Assembly: GCA_036417435.1 (NCBI GenBank)
Contig: JAZAQT010000221.1
Span: 62,001 to 126,000, forward strand
Source of the DNA: Inia geoffrensis
Lineage: Eukaryota; Chordata; Mammalia; Artiodactyla; Iniidae
DNA: 64,000 nt
Direction: 5' to 3'
Part shown: positions 45,816 to 59,129 of the stretch, in pieces
Numbering within the stretch: the stretch's first letter is position 1
Layout of the letters: the number at the start of each line of letters is the position of its first letter
The notes under the pieces: model-generated
What the model was told of the DNA's origin: nothing
What the model saw: the letters and a program-made list of their open reading frames with translations, nothing else
Databases searched by the model: none
Program-made: the position numbers and the translations under genes

Positions 45816-47551
45816 AACTCGAGTACCAGGGGGCTACAATGGCGATGAGTTTTAGAAATTTTGCCTGATCACTTCGTGGACCATATTCTGGGATTTCCAT
45901 GCGTATTTTAGCTGAAGGATAAATCCCTTAAACGTGGAGATTTGGGACCCGTGCAATGGGAACCATGCACCATTACCTCAAAGGGTCTGCATTCCCTCAC
46001 CAATAGTATCAGCCCCAAGTGTCCAGCCTTATCTCTCCCCCAGCTGTGGATGTAGAGGTGGTAAATCCAAGATTCCTCACAAGCCCTGAAGGACTTATTT
46101 AAGTATTTCTCTCTATTTGACAGTCCTTGTGTTTTCTTATTCAAATTTATTTTTATAAGGGGATTTAGCTTATTGACACTGCTGTGTGTATGCTGCTGTA
46201 CACAAATGATTTTCTTATGGAGACCTATAAATGTATGGGTTTTAATTTTCTTCATAGTCAGGTATATTCCTAGGTTTTGAATATGGGGTGTTGAGTCCAT
46301 TTGGTTGAGCAATGAGTAGGTCTTGTCTAATATATATTTGGCTTATGGAGTGGTATCTGTCCTAATGTCAACCTCTGGTTTTATGCAGCCTCACCACTCT
46401 CCTTTCCCCTTAAGCAAGCATAAGTTTCTTTTGTAAATGTGAGACTCTGTTGTGTTTTGTAATGCAGTTCACACGTAGCCGTGTTTACATTCCCGGTATC
46501 AGTGATATTTTATGATGTTTCTTTTTCTGTGTGACTTATTTCACTTAGAATCATCATAACTAAATCCTCTCATTATGCTGCTACTGGTCTGTTGCCATTG
46601 ATTTCATTGTTGAGTGATATTCCATTGTAGGGATGTACCACAACTTCTATATCCATTTTTCTCTTTCTGGGCTATTAAAGTTGTACCATAGTCAAGGATC
46701 CCGTACACAGAGCAGCCCCAAACTTTGGTGTGGCTGTGTCTTTTTCATTTAAATTTTCCGAATCTATAGCACCATAAGTGGAAGTGCCCTAGGCTCTCTA
46801 ACTTGTTTTTCTCTTTGTTCCAGGAAACACCATCCACTTCTCCAGAGTGGCTGTTGGCAGTTTACATCCAGTCCATCAGCATAACAAGGCTGCTGGTTCT
46901 CCATGGCTTGTCCTGCCTCTCTGGATTTTACAATTTTTTCGGACAGCTCTTTGTATCGGTGGGAAGTGAGACTTCCTTGTAGTGCGGATTTCCATTGCAG
47001 GGTTGCTTGGTTGGCCAAAAAGGGCGTATGCGTTTTTTCCTGAATATATTCAGGAAAAAACGCATACGCCCTTTTTGACCAAGTGCATCACTGTCGAACT
47101 GCTGCCTCTTTTCCTACGCTTTCAGAGCAATTCTTATGTACCCCCTGATATCTGTTTTCTGCAATTCGGCGTCGCGTTCAAGTCCTCTTCACAGCCTTCT
47201 TTCAATAAATTTTTGGATGATAGGGGTCATTTGGAACTCTGCAGGATTGTGAGTTACAGTGCCAAAAATCTCCTTTTCTCAACTCGCTTTCTTGTGAGCT
47301 GACCGAAAACCCGAAGAATTGCTTCAGGCCCTTATCTTGTTCCGGCATGGCACGCTGAGCCTTTGGTGAATTCTTCTTCCTGTAGGGAAATTAGAGTTCA
47401 ATGTGCCCGTCCAAACACATCGAGTTAGCCGCTCATTCGTTCTCCTTATTCCTGTTCATCTTCCACGGAAATTGCAAACTGTGCCAAACAAGAGGTCAAA
47501 GGCACTGACTCTCCAATTGGGGAGAATGTTAATATTGCATCTGGAACGGCG
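45816..47551 (+). repeat. Satellite monomer 25
   Basis: Cluster member, beginning 'gggggctacaatgg'. Palindrome 47011-47082 ends 'tttttgaccaag', one arm mismatch that is shared with monomer 26. Confidence 0.95.
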
Positions 47552-49287
47552 AACTCGAGTACCAGGGGGCTACAATGGCGATGAGTTTTAGAAATTTTGC
47601 CTGATCACTTCGTGGACCATATTCTGGGATTTCCATGCGTATTTTAGCTGAAGGATAAATCCCTTAAACGTGGAGATTTGGGACCCGTGCAATGGGAACC
47701 ATGCACCATTACCTCAAAGGGTCTGCATTCCCTCACCAATAGTATCAGCCCCAAGTGTCCAGCCTTATCTCTCCCCCAGCTGTGGATGTAGAGGTGGTAA
47801 ATCCAAGATTCCTCACAAGCCCTGAAGGACTTATTTAAGTATTTCTCTCTATTTGACAGTCCTTGTGTTTTCTTATTCATATTTATTTTTATAAGGGGAT
47901 TTAGCTTATTGACACTGCTGTGTGTATGCTGCTGTACACAAATGATTTTCTTATGGAGACCTATAAATGTATGGGTTTTAATTTTCTTCATAGTCAGGTA
48001 TATTCCTAGGTTTTGAATATGGGGTGTTGAGTCCATTTGGTTCAGCAATGAGTAGGTCTTGTCTAATATATATTTGGCTTATGGAATGGTATCTGTCCTA
48101 ATGTCAACCTCTGGTTTTATGCAGCCTCCCCACTCTCCTTTCCCCTTAAGCAAGCATAAGTTTCTTTTGTAAATGTGAGACTCTGTTGTGTTTTGTAATG
48201 CAGTCCACACGTAGCCGTGTTTACATTCCCGGTATCAGTGATATTTTATGATGTTTCTTTTTCTGTGTGACTTATTTCACTTAGAATCATCTTAACTAAA
48301 TCCTCTCATTATGCTGCTACTGGTCTGTTGCCATTGATTTCATTGTTGAGTGATATTCCATTGTAGGGATGTACCACAACTTCTATATCCATTTTTCTCT
48401 TTCTGGGCTATTAAAGTTGTACCATAGTCAAGGATCCCGTACACAGAGCAGCCCCAAACTTTGGTGTGGCTGTGTCTTTTTCATTGAAATTTTCCGAATC
48501 TATAGCACCATAAGTGGAAGTGCCCTAGGCTCTCTAGCTTGTTTTTCTCTTTGTTCCAGGAAACACCATCCACTTCTCCAGAGTGGCTGTTGGCAGTTTA
48601 CATCCAGTCCATCAGCATAACAAGGCTGCCGGTTCTCCATGGCCTGTCCTGCCTCTCTGGATTTTACAATTTTTTCGGACGGCTCTTTGGATCGGTGGGA
48701 AGTGAGACTTCCTTGTAGTGCGGATTTCCATTGCAGGCTTGCTTGGTTGGCCAAAAAGGGCGTATGCGTTTTTTCCTGAATATATTCAGGAAAAAACGCA
48801 TACGCCCTTTTTGACCAAGTGCATCACTGTCGAACTGCTGCCTCTTTTCCTACGCTTTCAGAGCAATTCTTATCTACCCCCTGATATCTGTTTTCTGCAT
48901 TTCTGCGTCGCGTTTAAGTCCTCTTCACAGCCTTCCTTCAATAAATTTTTGGATGATAGGGGTCATTTGGAACTCTGCAGGATTGTGAGTTACAGTGCCA
49001 AAAATCTCCTTTTCTCAACTCGCTTTCTTGTGAGCTGACCGCAAACCCGAAGAATTGCTTCAGGCCCTAATCTCGTTCCGGCATGGCACACTGAGCCTTT
49101 GGTGAATTCTTCTTTCTGTAGGGAAATCAGAGTTCAATGTGTCCGTCCAAACACATCGAGTCAGCCGCTCATTCGTTCTCCTTATTCCTGTTCATCTTCC
49201 ACAAAAATTGCAAACTGTGCCAAACAAGAGGTCAAAGGCACTGACTCTCCAAGTTGGGAGAATGTTAATATCGCATCTGGAACGGCG
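47552..49287 (+). repeat. Satellite monomer 26
   Basis: Very close to monomer 25, sharing the 'gaccaag' palindrome change (48747-48818). Private 'cttattcatattt' and 'ggttcagcaatg'. Confidence 0.95.
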
Positions 49288-51018
49288 AACTCTAGTACCA
49301 GGGGGCGAAAATGGCGATGTGTTTATAATTTTGCCTGGTCACTTCGTGGACCATATTCTGGGATTTCCATGCATATTTTAGCTGAAGGATAAATCCCTTA
49401 AACGTGGAGATTTGGGACCCGTGCAATGGGAACCATGCACCATTACCTCAAAGGGTCTGCATTCCCTCACCAATAGTATCAGCCCCAAGTGTCCAGCCTT
49501 ATCTCTCCCACAGCTGTGGATGTAGAGGTGGTAAATCCAAGATTCCTCACAAGCCCTGAAGGACTTATTTAAGAATTTCTCTCTATTTGACATTCCTTGT
49601 GTTTTCTTTTTCAAATTTATTTTTATAAGGGGATTTAGCTTATTTACACTGCTGTGTGTATGCTGCTCTACACAAATGATTTTCTTATGGAGACGTATAA
49701 ATGTATGGGTTTTAATTTTCTTCATAGTCAGGTATATTCCTAGGTTTTGAATATGGGGTGTTGAGTCCATTTGGTTGGGCAATGAGTAAGTCTTGTCTAA
49801 TATATATTTGGCTTATGGAATGGTATCTGTCCTAATGTCAACCTCTGGTTTTATGCAGCCTCCCCAGTCTCCTTTCCCCTTAAGCAAGCATAAGTTTCTT
49901 TTGTAAATGTGAGACTCTGTTGTGTTTTGTAATGCAGTTCACACGTAGCCGTGTTTACAGTCCCGGTATTAGTGATATCTTATGATGTTTCTTTTTCTGT
50001 GTGACTTATTTCACTTAGAATCATCATAACTAAATCCTCTCATTATGCTGCTACAGGTCTGTTGCCATTGATTTCATTGTTGAGTGTTATTCCATTGTAG
50101 GGATGTACCACAACTTCTATATCCATTTTTCTCTTTCTGGGCTATTGAAGTTGTACCATAGTCAATGCTCCTGTACACAGAGCAGCCCCAAACTTTGGTG
50201 TGGCTGTGTCTTTTTCATTTAAATTTTCAGAATCTATAACACCATAAGTGGAAGTGCCCTAGGCTCTCTAGCCTGTTTTTTTCTTTGTTCAAGGAAACAC
50301 CATCCACTTCTCCAGAGAGGCTGTTGGCAATTTACATCCCGCCCATCAGCATAACAAGGCTGCCTGTTCTCCATGGTCTGTCCTGCCTCTCTGGATTTTA
50401 CACTTTTTTCGGACGGCCCTTTGGATCGGTGGGAAGTGAGACTGCCTTGTAGGGCGGATTTCCATTGCAGGCTTGCTTGGTTGGCCAAAAAGGACGTATG
50501 CGTTGTTTCCTGAATATATTCAGGAAACAACGCATACGCACATTTTGGCCAAGTGCATCACTGTGGAACTGCTGCCTTTTTTCCTACGCTTTCAGAGCAA
50601 TTCTTATCTACCTCCTGATATGTGTTTTCTGCAATTCTGCGTCGCTTTCAAGTCCTCTTCACAGCCTTCATTCAATAAATTTTTGGATGATAGGGGTCAT
50701 TTGGAACTCTGCAGGATTGTGAGTTACAGTGCCAAAAATCTCCTTTTCTCAACTCGCTTTCTTGTGAGCTGACCGCAAACCCGAAGAATTGCTTCAGTCC
50801 CTAATCTCGTTCCGGCATGGCATGCTGAGCCTTTGGTGAATTCTTCTTCCTGTAGGGAAATCAGAGTTCAATGTGCCCGTCCAAACATAACGAGTTAGCC
50901 GCTCATTGGTTCTCATTCCTGTTCATCTTCCACAGAAATTGCAAACTGCGCCAAACAAGAGGTCAAAGGCACTGACTCTCCAAGTGGGGAGAATGTTAAT
51001 ATCGCATCTGGAACGGCG
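49288..51018 (+). repeat. Satellite monomer 27 (1,731 bp)
   Basis: Carries the short deletion 'ttggttctcattcctg' at its end, as in monomer 17, because it enters the duplication at 50,753. Palindrome is the compensated variant. Confidence 0.95.
50481..50552. repeat. Palindrome variant with compensated arms, second instance
   Basis: G at 50505 and C at 50528 pair about the centre, the same pair as in monomer 2 more than 47 kb away and in the other subfamily. Separate unpaired changes lie further out ('aaggacg' left, 'cgcacatttt' right). Confidence 0.95.
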
Positions 51019-52751
51019 AACTCGAGTACCAGGGTGTGAAAATGGCGATGAGTTTTAGAATTTTTGCCTCATCACTTCGTGGACCATATTCTGGGTTTTC
51101 CATGCATATTTTAGCTGAAGGATAAATCCCTTAAACGTGGAGATTTGGGACCCGTGGAATGGGAACCATGCACCATTACCTAAAAGGGTCTGCATTCCCT
51201 CAGCAATACTATCAGCCCCAAGTGTCCAGCCTTGTATCTCCCCCAGCTGTGTATGTAGAGAGAAATCCAGGTTTCATCACAAGCCCTGAATGAAAGAGTT
51301 AAGAATTTCTCTCTATTTCACTGTTTTTGTGTTTTGTTTTTGCAATTTATTTTTATAATAGGATATAGCTAATTTTCACTGCTGTGTTTGTGCCGCTGTA
51401 CACACACATGATTCTATTACAGCGACCTACAAATAGATGGGTTTTAAGTTTCTTCGTGGTCAGGTATATTCCTAGGCAGTGAATACAGGATGTCAAGTCC
51501 ATTTCGTTGAGCAAGGTGTAGGTCTTGTCTAGTATATATTTGGCTTATGGAATGGTATCTGTACTAATTTCAACCTCTGCTCTTATACAGCCTCCCAACT
51601 CACCTTTTCCATTAAGCAACCTTAAGTTTCTTTGGTAAATGTGAGACTATTGTGTTTTGTCATACAGTTCATGTGTAGCCGTGTTTACATTCTGGTATTA
51701 GTGATAACTTATGATGTTTCTTTTTCTGTGTGACTTATTTCACTTAGAATCATCGTACGTAAACCACTTATTATGCTGCTATGGGCCTGGTGACATTAAT
51801 TTCATTGCTGAGTAATATTCTATTGTACTTAAGTACCACAACTTCTATATCTATTTTTTCTCTTTCTGGGCTATTGAAATTGTACCATAGTCGAGGTTCT
51901 TGTAAAGAGAGCAGCCCCAAACTTTGGGGTGGCTGTGTCTTTTTCAGTTGAATTTTCCTAATCTGTAGGACCATAAGTGGAAGTGCCCTCGGTTTTGTAG
52001 CTTGGTTTTTTTATATGTTTCAGAAAACACCATATACTTCTCCAGAGTGGCTGTTGGCAATTTACATCCCACCCAACAGCATAAAAAGGCTGCCTGTTCT
52101 CCACTTTCTGTCCTGCCTCTCTGGATTTTACAATTTTTTCAGACAGCTCTTTTGAGCATTGGGACGTGAGACTTCATTGTAGTGCGGATTTCCATTGCAG
52201 GCTTTCTTGGTTGGCCAAAAAGCGTGTATGCATATTTTCCTGAATATAATCAGGAAAAAATGCATATGCTCTTTTTGGCCATGTGCATCACTGTTGAAGT
52301 TGTGCCTCTTTCCCTATGCTTTAAATGAAATTCCAATCTATCACTTGAAATCGCTTTCCTGCAATTCTCCCTCGCTTTCAAGTCTTCTTCGCATCCTTAC
52401 TTCAATATATTTCTGGATGATAGCAGTCATTTGTAACTCTGCTGTTTTGTGAATTACAGTTCCTCTGAGCTCCTTTTTTCAGCTCCCTTTCTTGTGAGCT
52501 GACTGAAAAACTGCAAGATTGCTTCAATCCATATTCTTGTTTTCAGGCGACTTGCTGAGCCTTTGGTTAATACTTCTTCCTCATGTGAAATGAGAGTGAA
52601 ATGTGCCCATCAAAGCCCTTACGGCTAATTTTTCATTGTTTCTCCCTCTTCCCATTCATCCTCTGTACTAATTGCAGACTGTGCAAAACAGGAAATTAAA
52701 GGCATTGACTATGCAAGTGGTGTGATTGTTAGTAAAGCGGCTGGAAGGTCG
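51019..52751 (+). repeat. Satellite monomer 28, duplicate of relic monomer 18
   Basis: Same consensus-to-diverged transition, now near 51,235. Small differences from copy 1, e.g. 'aaatagatggg' and 'gtgaatacagg'. Palindrome 52211-52282 reads 'aaagcgtgtatg'. Confidence 0.9.
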
Positions 52752-54057
52752 ATCCTGTGATCCAGTAGAGGAAAAATGAGGTGCGTTTTAGAAACCTTTC
52801 CCAATCACATGGTATACCATCTGTTGGGTTTCTCATGCATGGTTTCGCTGTAAGAAGATTCCCTTAAACCTGGAGTGTTGTGACCCATGGAATGAGTAGC
52901 TTTAAGTATTATATTAGAGGTTCGGCATTTGCTCACCAAAGCTAACCAATCCTCACAGCCCCATGTGTCCAGCCTTATGTCTTATCCAGCTATGGGTTTA
53001 TATGTGATCAATCCACTTTGCATCACAGCCCCTGAATCAATTTTGTACGAGTGTTTCTCTCTTTCTTTGTCTCTGTGTTTTGTTTTTAAAATTTATTTTT
53101 ATAATGGTGTTTAGCTGATTATCACTGCTGTGTTTGTGCCACTCTGCACACACTTGAGTCCCTTATGGAGATATATCAATACATAGGTTTTAAGATTCCT
53201 ACTACTCACATATATTCCTCTGTGGTGAATAGGGTGTGTTGAGGCCAGTTCATTGAGCAAGGTGTAGATCTTGTCTATTACGTATTTGGTTTATTGAATG
53301 GTATCTGTGTTCATTTCAAACTCTGATTTTATGCATCACCCCACCTCACCTTTCCCCTTAAGCTGACATAAGTGTGTTTTCTAAATGTGAGACACTCTTG
53401 TTTTGTAATTCAGTTGTTGTGCAGTCATATTTACATTCCCTCTATGAGTGATATCTTATGATATGTTTCTTTTTCTGTGTGACTTAACTCAAGCAGTATC
53501 ATCGAAACTCAATCCACTCTTTATGCTTCTACTAGCCTTATTACATTGATTTCATAGTGAAGAGATAGTCCATTGTGCGTAAGTACCACACCATCCTTAT
53601 CCATTGTTCTCTTTCCTGGAGTATTTAAGGTGTACTGAAGTCGAGGTTCTTGTAAACAGAGCAGCCCTAAACTTTGCTGTGCCTGTGTCTTTTTGATTTT
53701 TAGACTTCCCTAGATATGCTCCTGTGATTGCAAGTGCCCTATGCTCTGTAGCTCTGCTTTTTAGATGATTTACAAACCAGGATACACTTCTCCAGAGTGC
53801 GTCTTCTCAGTTTACACACAGCCCATCAGTGTATAAAGGCTGCCTGTTCTCCATGGCCTGTCCTGCATTTCTGCGTTTTACAATTTTTTCGGATGGCCCT
53901 TTTGACCGGTGGGAAATGAGACTTCTTTGGTGTGCAGATTTGCATTGCTTGCTTTCTTGGTTGCCCATAAAGTGCATATGCGTGTTTTCCTGAATATATT
54001 CAGGAGAAAATGCATACGCCCTTTTTGGCCAACTGCACCATTTTAGAAATCCTGCCA
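52752..54057 (+). repeat. Satellite monomer 29, duplicate of truncated monomer 19
   Basis: Matches 31239-32544 apart from scattered substitutions such as 'gatccagtagagg' and 'gagatagtcc'. Palindrome remnant 53961-54032. Confidence 0.9.
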
Positions 54058-54187
54058 CCTTGGGCCTTGGGATGTAGGCAGAGTGCGAACTTTAGATGAT
54101 TGATGCCGTCAGGGTCAGAAGCACTCACCAACGGCTTCCCTTAGGTTACATTTTAACTGTCTTTGATAGATGATGTTAATAAAAATA

Positions 54188-54363
54188 TCTATTCTTTTTC
54201 AGATTTTTTCCCCTTACACGTTATTGCAAAATATTGAGTGTAGTTCCCTATGCTATATAGTAGTTCCTTGTTGATGATCTACTTTATACATAGCAGTGTG
54301 TATGTGTTAATCCCAAACTGTTAATTTATCCCTCCTCCCACTTTCCCTTTTGGTAATAATAAA
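54188..54363 (-). mobile_element. L1 3'-UTR fragment, copy 2
   Basis: Counterpart of 32675-32850, with the same breakpoints. Confidence 0.8.
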
Positions 54364-55462
54364 GTATAAGATTTTATACTTCTCAGAAATGGGGGAGCTG
54401 AAACAGAGGTATAATTTTCAATGGAAAAACATTTAAAACAAGATTGAAGCTTTAACCAAGATTATTAGATGTGCATCCTTGGAAAGAAATCACTTCATTT
54501 CTCTAATATTGACCTGACAAATAAGACAAATCTTTTCACTGAACTTGCTTATAATAGAATGATGGAAATATAAAATGGAAGTGTTAGAAACATCTTATTT
54601 TACCCGAGCCTTATACACTGTTCTATGTTAATTACAGTTTGGCTCACACATCTGTTTATTGAAGTTACAATGTTATCAATTTCTGTTACTGATCCTCCAC
54701 AATGGACCCCAACAAGTATCCCCCTGCCCAGTGTCATTGGAGCCAACAGATCGAGACTGAGTTTGGTTAAGAAGCAAAGGAAACTATATTTTGATCAGAG
54801 AATGGAGAAGTGAGAGAATGCGCTACCCCACAGGCTGTGTGTTGGCCTGCTGTGTACAGGTCCTGTCAGAGTCAGTGGGAGGGAGGGGGCGGAGCTCTCA
54901 GAGGCCGGGTTGGATGCAGCTCAGGCTCTATATCTTGGAGCCTGCACTGGGCCCCAGGAGCTGAAGTGTCAACCCAGCCATTCTGCAGTAGGAAATCTGG
55001 TCGGAAGTGCCGGGTGTGGCAGCTCTGCATGCGGGAACCTAGGAGCACTTGAAATTAGACAAATCACAAAGGATAACAAAGGTTAGACTTTATTTTATTG
55101 CCCAGATTCTATTTTTATCTCCCAGGGATTTTTAATGGGCTTTGCTGGTGACAAAGCCCTCCTCTGCCTTTTGTCCCGTTCCTCATTCTTGGAGTGCTGA
55201 GTGTGCAGACCCCTCTTCTGTAACTGCTGAGTGCTGAGTTGGGAGCCCTCATACCCGGGGATGAGGGTCAGAACTTCTCCCCAGAAGCCTCCAGGTGAGA
55301 TTCATTGTCCCCAGAGCTGCTGCCTCCCTGCTCGTCCACCTGAGTACCAGCATTGGAAGTGTTATAGATTCTAATGACCTTTAAGGGTACAGGAAAGGGA
55401 TGTGCAGAGACAATGTGGAGGCAGGTTTTACCCCACCGCACATTTGTTAGGCCACCTTAGGC
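54364..55462. other. Unassigned DNA, copy 2
   Basis: Counterpart of 32851-33949. The minus-strand AATAAA pair is preserved near 55,089-55,099. No gene recognised. Confidence 0.4.
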
Positions 55463-57023
55463 TGACCGTTTCTGCCAGCCTAGATGCTCTGACCAGCAGT
55501 CTTTGTTTTCTTCAATTAGGCCCCTGAATTAATGTAAAAACAGTACCAGGTGTCAGAGCCTTGCCTGCTCAACTCCCAGTCAGTCCAGGGTCAGTGGTGA
55601 TACAACACCATGATGGACACTGAGTCAACAGCCTTTTGAGGTAGCCAGGACTGCAGCTGGTCTTATTGGCCACCATCACCACAGTGGCTGTAGGCTTTTC
55701 TATGGTGACAATGTGATATATGGTTCCCCTGCCAAGCTTATTAGCTCCCCTCTGGGTGCAGTAAGCCCTGAAAGCAGTAGTCTACTCTTTTTGACACACT
55801 CTTGTTGTTTTCTGAGAGAAACTCCAGGTAAAGTGATGGTTACACGAGTTGCCATGGGGCCCCATTGCCCCCAGTTGTCTTTCTGGAGGTTGGAGTTGGA
55901 GGGTCTCCTCACTCGAGGTCAGTGTGCCAATGGAGCGAACCCTGCAACCTCAGGGCATGTTTGGTGGTTAGGATCAACACATGGGGTCCTTTTCCCTTAG
56001 GAGGGAGGTGGCCTTTCAGGCTGCTGATTTCCAGGTTTTTAGATACTGCCAGTATCCTGGCCAGATGTGGTGGTGGACCAAGCCCCTTGGTGACTGTAGT
56101 TTATCCTACCTGGTTAGCATTCTTGCGTTGTTCCTTTTCAAGTGGTCCCAGTTTTGGCACTAATACTCCAATGGCAATTCACCTTTCACCAGGAATGTAA
56201 AGGTCAAAGGGTTTAGCTAAATTAGGGAGTTCCAGGTCAAGGGTCTGAATTGACCGCTCTTTCCATTCTTGAAAGACCACTTCTGGATTCTATTCAAAAG
56301 GATCATCATCTTTTCCTTTCAGTGTTTCATATAGAGGCCCAGCTATTAGACTGTAGTTCGGGATCCAGATGCAGCAAACCCCAGCCTCCCCAGGAACTCC
56401 TAAGCTGTCTTCTACTTTTAGAAGGTCTAAGGCTGCAAATGGTTTCTTCCCTTTCCTGGGATGGGCTTCTCAGACCTTCTGTGAGAACGAAGCCCAGGCA
56501 GGTCTCCTTAGTGTGTGATATTTGAGCTTTTTCTTGGACAACTTCTATCCTATATTGGCTTGGTAGTTCAGAGGCCTCCTTAGTAGAGCTGGCGATCAGA
56601 TTGGTGTCTGCATATTGAAGGAGGGTTTCCTTTTCCAGAGGTAGAACTTTTAGGTCTTTAGCTAAGCTTTCCCAAAGATGGTGTGGGAATTTTTATACCC
56701 TTGGGACGAGGCGGCCCAGCAGTATTATTTTTGTTGTATGTTGAGTCCTGCCAGTCACGAGGCAAAATTTCTTGTGACTCTGGGACTAATGGAATACAAA
56801 AGAAGGCATCATTGAAGTCTAATACAGAACACCATGTCCTGGTGGTTGGTAGAATGACTAGCAGTGTGTAGGAATTAGGAACTACTGGAGGTATACCCTC
56901 GGTGGCATAACTGTCCTGACATCCTTTACCAGGTCCCCAGCGGCCAATTTGTCTCTCGTGGTCAGGCAATTTCCAGGATATGGAGCTCACCTGGGCAGGT
57001 ACCTCACCCCCACCCCAGCTCAT
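55463..57023 (-). pseudogene. pol: Decayed class I ERV pol fragment, copy 2
   Basis: Counterpart of 33950-35510 with the same lesions. The YADT substitution lies at 56603-56614 and the 'LDFNDAFFCIPL' block at 56784-56825. Only scattered substitutions separate the copies, so both descend from one already broken fragment. Confidence 0.8.
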
Positions 57024-58381
57024 TGGGCTCTCCTGGTCAAGCCCCTCCCAGGATACAGATCTACCCTTGCAGGTACCGTGGCAGGGCTGGGCAAAGAGGA
57101 ACCGTGCCCATAGCCCTCATTGCAGAGCAACCTCAGCTCACCTGTCTCTCAGAGCTGACACAGAGCACCTCAGAGCAGGACTTGAACTAACAAACAGCAG
57201 CTCCGACATGTCTGTGACCCTGGGCATCACTCTGCAGGGCCTCCCTCTGCCTGGTCTTCCAGACACTTCCACTGCACCCAGGGCACCAAGCCGCTGCCTC
57301 CAGCCACCACTCACCCCTCCTCTCCCTGACTTCTGTGTCCCTCTCATTAGGAGACGATTTTCTTGAAGCTGTCTCCCACTCATGGGTCAGATAAAATGAT
57401 TAGAAAACAAGCCAGAGCTGCAGCCCCTTGTGTATCCGGACTTTCAAGAGCCTACACCTGTTGCTTGGAGATGGCCCGTTCATCAAGGTCAATTTTCTGC
57501 AACTGTGAGCCCCTGAGTAATGAGGATTGGCTGACCTGTGCAGCCTGACCAATCGGGCCAGCCCTCCCCAGGTGTGCATGTTTTGAGGTCAATATAAACA
57601 CCGCACCAGGCAGCAAGAGCCCCTGCAGCTCTGCGTGAAACCATATTCTCTGCCCTGTCATTAGTCTCGGGGCTGGGCTGGTGGGAGGGATTGAGAGGCC
57701 ACGGCTTTGTGAGAGGCCTAGTGTGAGTTGGGCTCTGCTGGACTTTCTGCAGCAGTTTCCAGGCTGCCACCTGCTATAGAAGAGGATGTGTCACCTATAA
57801 CTGCTGCTGGAGTTTCTCCCTGGGCAGAGGTGAGGGAGGAAAAAAAGCAGTGGGGGCGGGACAGGAGGGGTTTCTCAGGCAGGGAAATGGAAGGCTTCCA
57901 GAAGAGCACCCAGGGCCAGGACCATCCTGGCTGGCCTGCAGGCACCAAGTCGGCCGGCATGCTATCGCTTGTGTGGCTCAACGGCCCTTCCTCTAGGCTT
58001 TCAAGTCCTTGCACATATTCAGGTGTTTTACCTGGGAAGGGTGGGAACAGTTCAGCAGCAGCTAGCCTGGGCCTCAGCTCACGTTTACTCACAGAGGTCT
58101 CGGCACAGTCCCCCAGCTTTACAATGAGGACACTTGTTGTGTGGGGGCTGCTGGTTGAATGGGAGATGATTCCCCTCACTGACCATCTTCAGAATTGTTT
58201 ACAACTGGAGCAAGTGCCCTGATACGGTTTTCCTCTGTGTAACTGGTGGTTTCTGTTTAGTTTTTTTTTTTTTTTCTTTATTTTGGGTTCTAGGTAGATT
58301 TTATTCCTCTTTTTTGTATTTACAGATATAAGCATGGAAATAATGTATTCATATAAATGCACGTATGTGAAGGGAAGAACC
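57024..58381. other. GC-rich unassigned DNA, copy 2
   Basis: Counterpart of 35511-36866. The antisense-overlapping open frames persist at 57,718-58,222 with a few amino-acid changes on both strands and no sign of preferential silent change. Confidence 0.5.
57473..57693 (+). promoter_or_regulatory. LTR-like promoter block, copy 2
   Basis: CCAAT at 57549-57553 and TATAAA at 57593-57598, unchanged relative to copy 1. Confidence 0.35.
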
Positions 58382-59129
58382 TTTTTTTCTGTTTTGTTTT
58401 TTAAATTTTGAAATATATTTTAGTTTTTTATACAGCAGGTTTTTATTGGTTATCTATTTTACACTTGGTTATCTATTTATCTATTGGTTATCTATTTTAT
58501 ACATATAAATGCCAATCTGAATCTCTCAACTCCTCCCACCACCTAACCCCCACAGCTTTCCCCACTTGATGTCCATATGTTTTTTTCTCTACATCTGTTG
58601 CTCTATTTCTGCCTTGCAAACTGGTTCATCTGCACAATTTTTCTAGGTTCCACATATATGCATTCATATACAATATTTGTTTTTCTCTTTCTGACATACT
58701 TCACTCTCTATGACAGTCTCTAGATCCATTGACATCTCTACAAATGATCCAACTTCATTCATTCTTATGGCTGAATAATATTCCATTTTATATATGTATC
58801 ATCTCTTTATGCATTCATGTGTCTGTGGACATTTAGGTTGCTTCCATTACCTGGCTATTATAGTGATGCAATGAACTTTGTGGTGAAAGCCTCCTCTTTA
58901 TTTTTGTTTTTTTTCCTGGATATATGCCCAGGAGTGAGATGGCTGGATCATATGGTAACTTATGGTTAGTTTTTAAGGAACCTCCATGCTGTTCTCTATT
59001 GTAACTGTATCAATTTACATTCCCAACAATAGTGGAAGAGGTTTCCTTTTCTCCACACCATTCGAGCATTTGTTGTTTGCAGAATTTCTGATAATGCCCA
59101 TTCTAACAGGTGTGACGTGATACTTCATT
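58382..59129 (-). mobile_element. L1 3' fragment, copy 2
   Basis: Counterpart of 36867-37613, with the same abrupt junction into satellite at phase 475. Confidence 0.9.

Larger units (their letters stand above)
38876..51234 (+). repeat. Satellite array, subfamily B, second block
   Basis: Seven full monomers begin at 38876, 40612, 42346, 44082, 45816, 47552 and 49288, followed by the start of an eighth at 51019. The B markers are present throughout. The block lies between the two copies of the non-satellite interruption. Monomers 24-26 form a tight local cluster, described in their own entries. Confidence 0.9.
54058..59129. other. Non-satellite interruption, copy 2
   Basis: Same order of parts and same junctions as 32545-37613. 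Length changes are confined to the T-run (15 T at 58261-58275 against 13) and one extra C in 'ttttttttcctgg'. Confidence 0.95.

Noticed and set aside
47644..48048. A 134-codon minus-strand ORF open in many B monomers, where A monomers carry only a 64-codon ORF
   Set aside because: The length difference comes from one or two substitutions affecting a stop. No protein family is recognisable. A dN/dS test over all monomers would be decisive; neutrality is expected.
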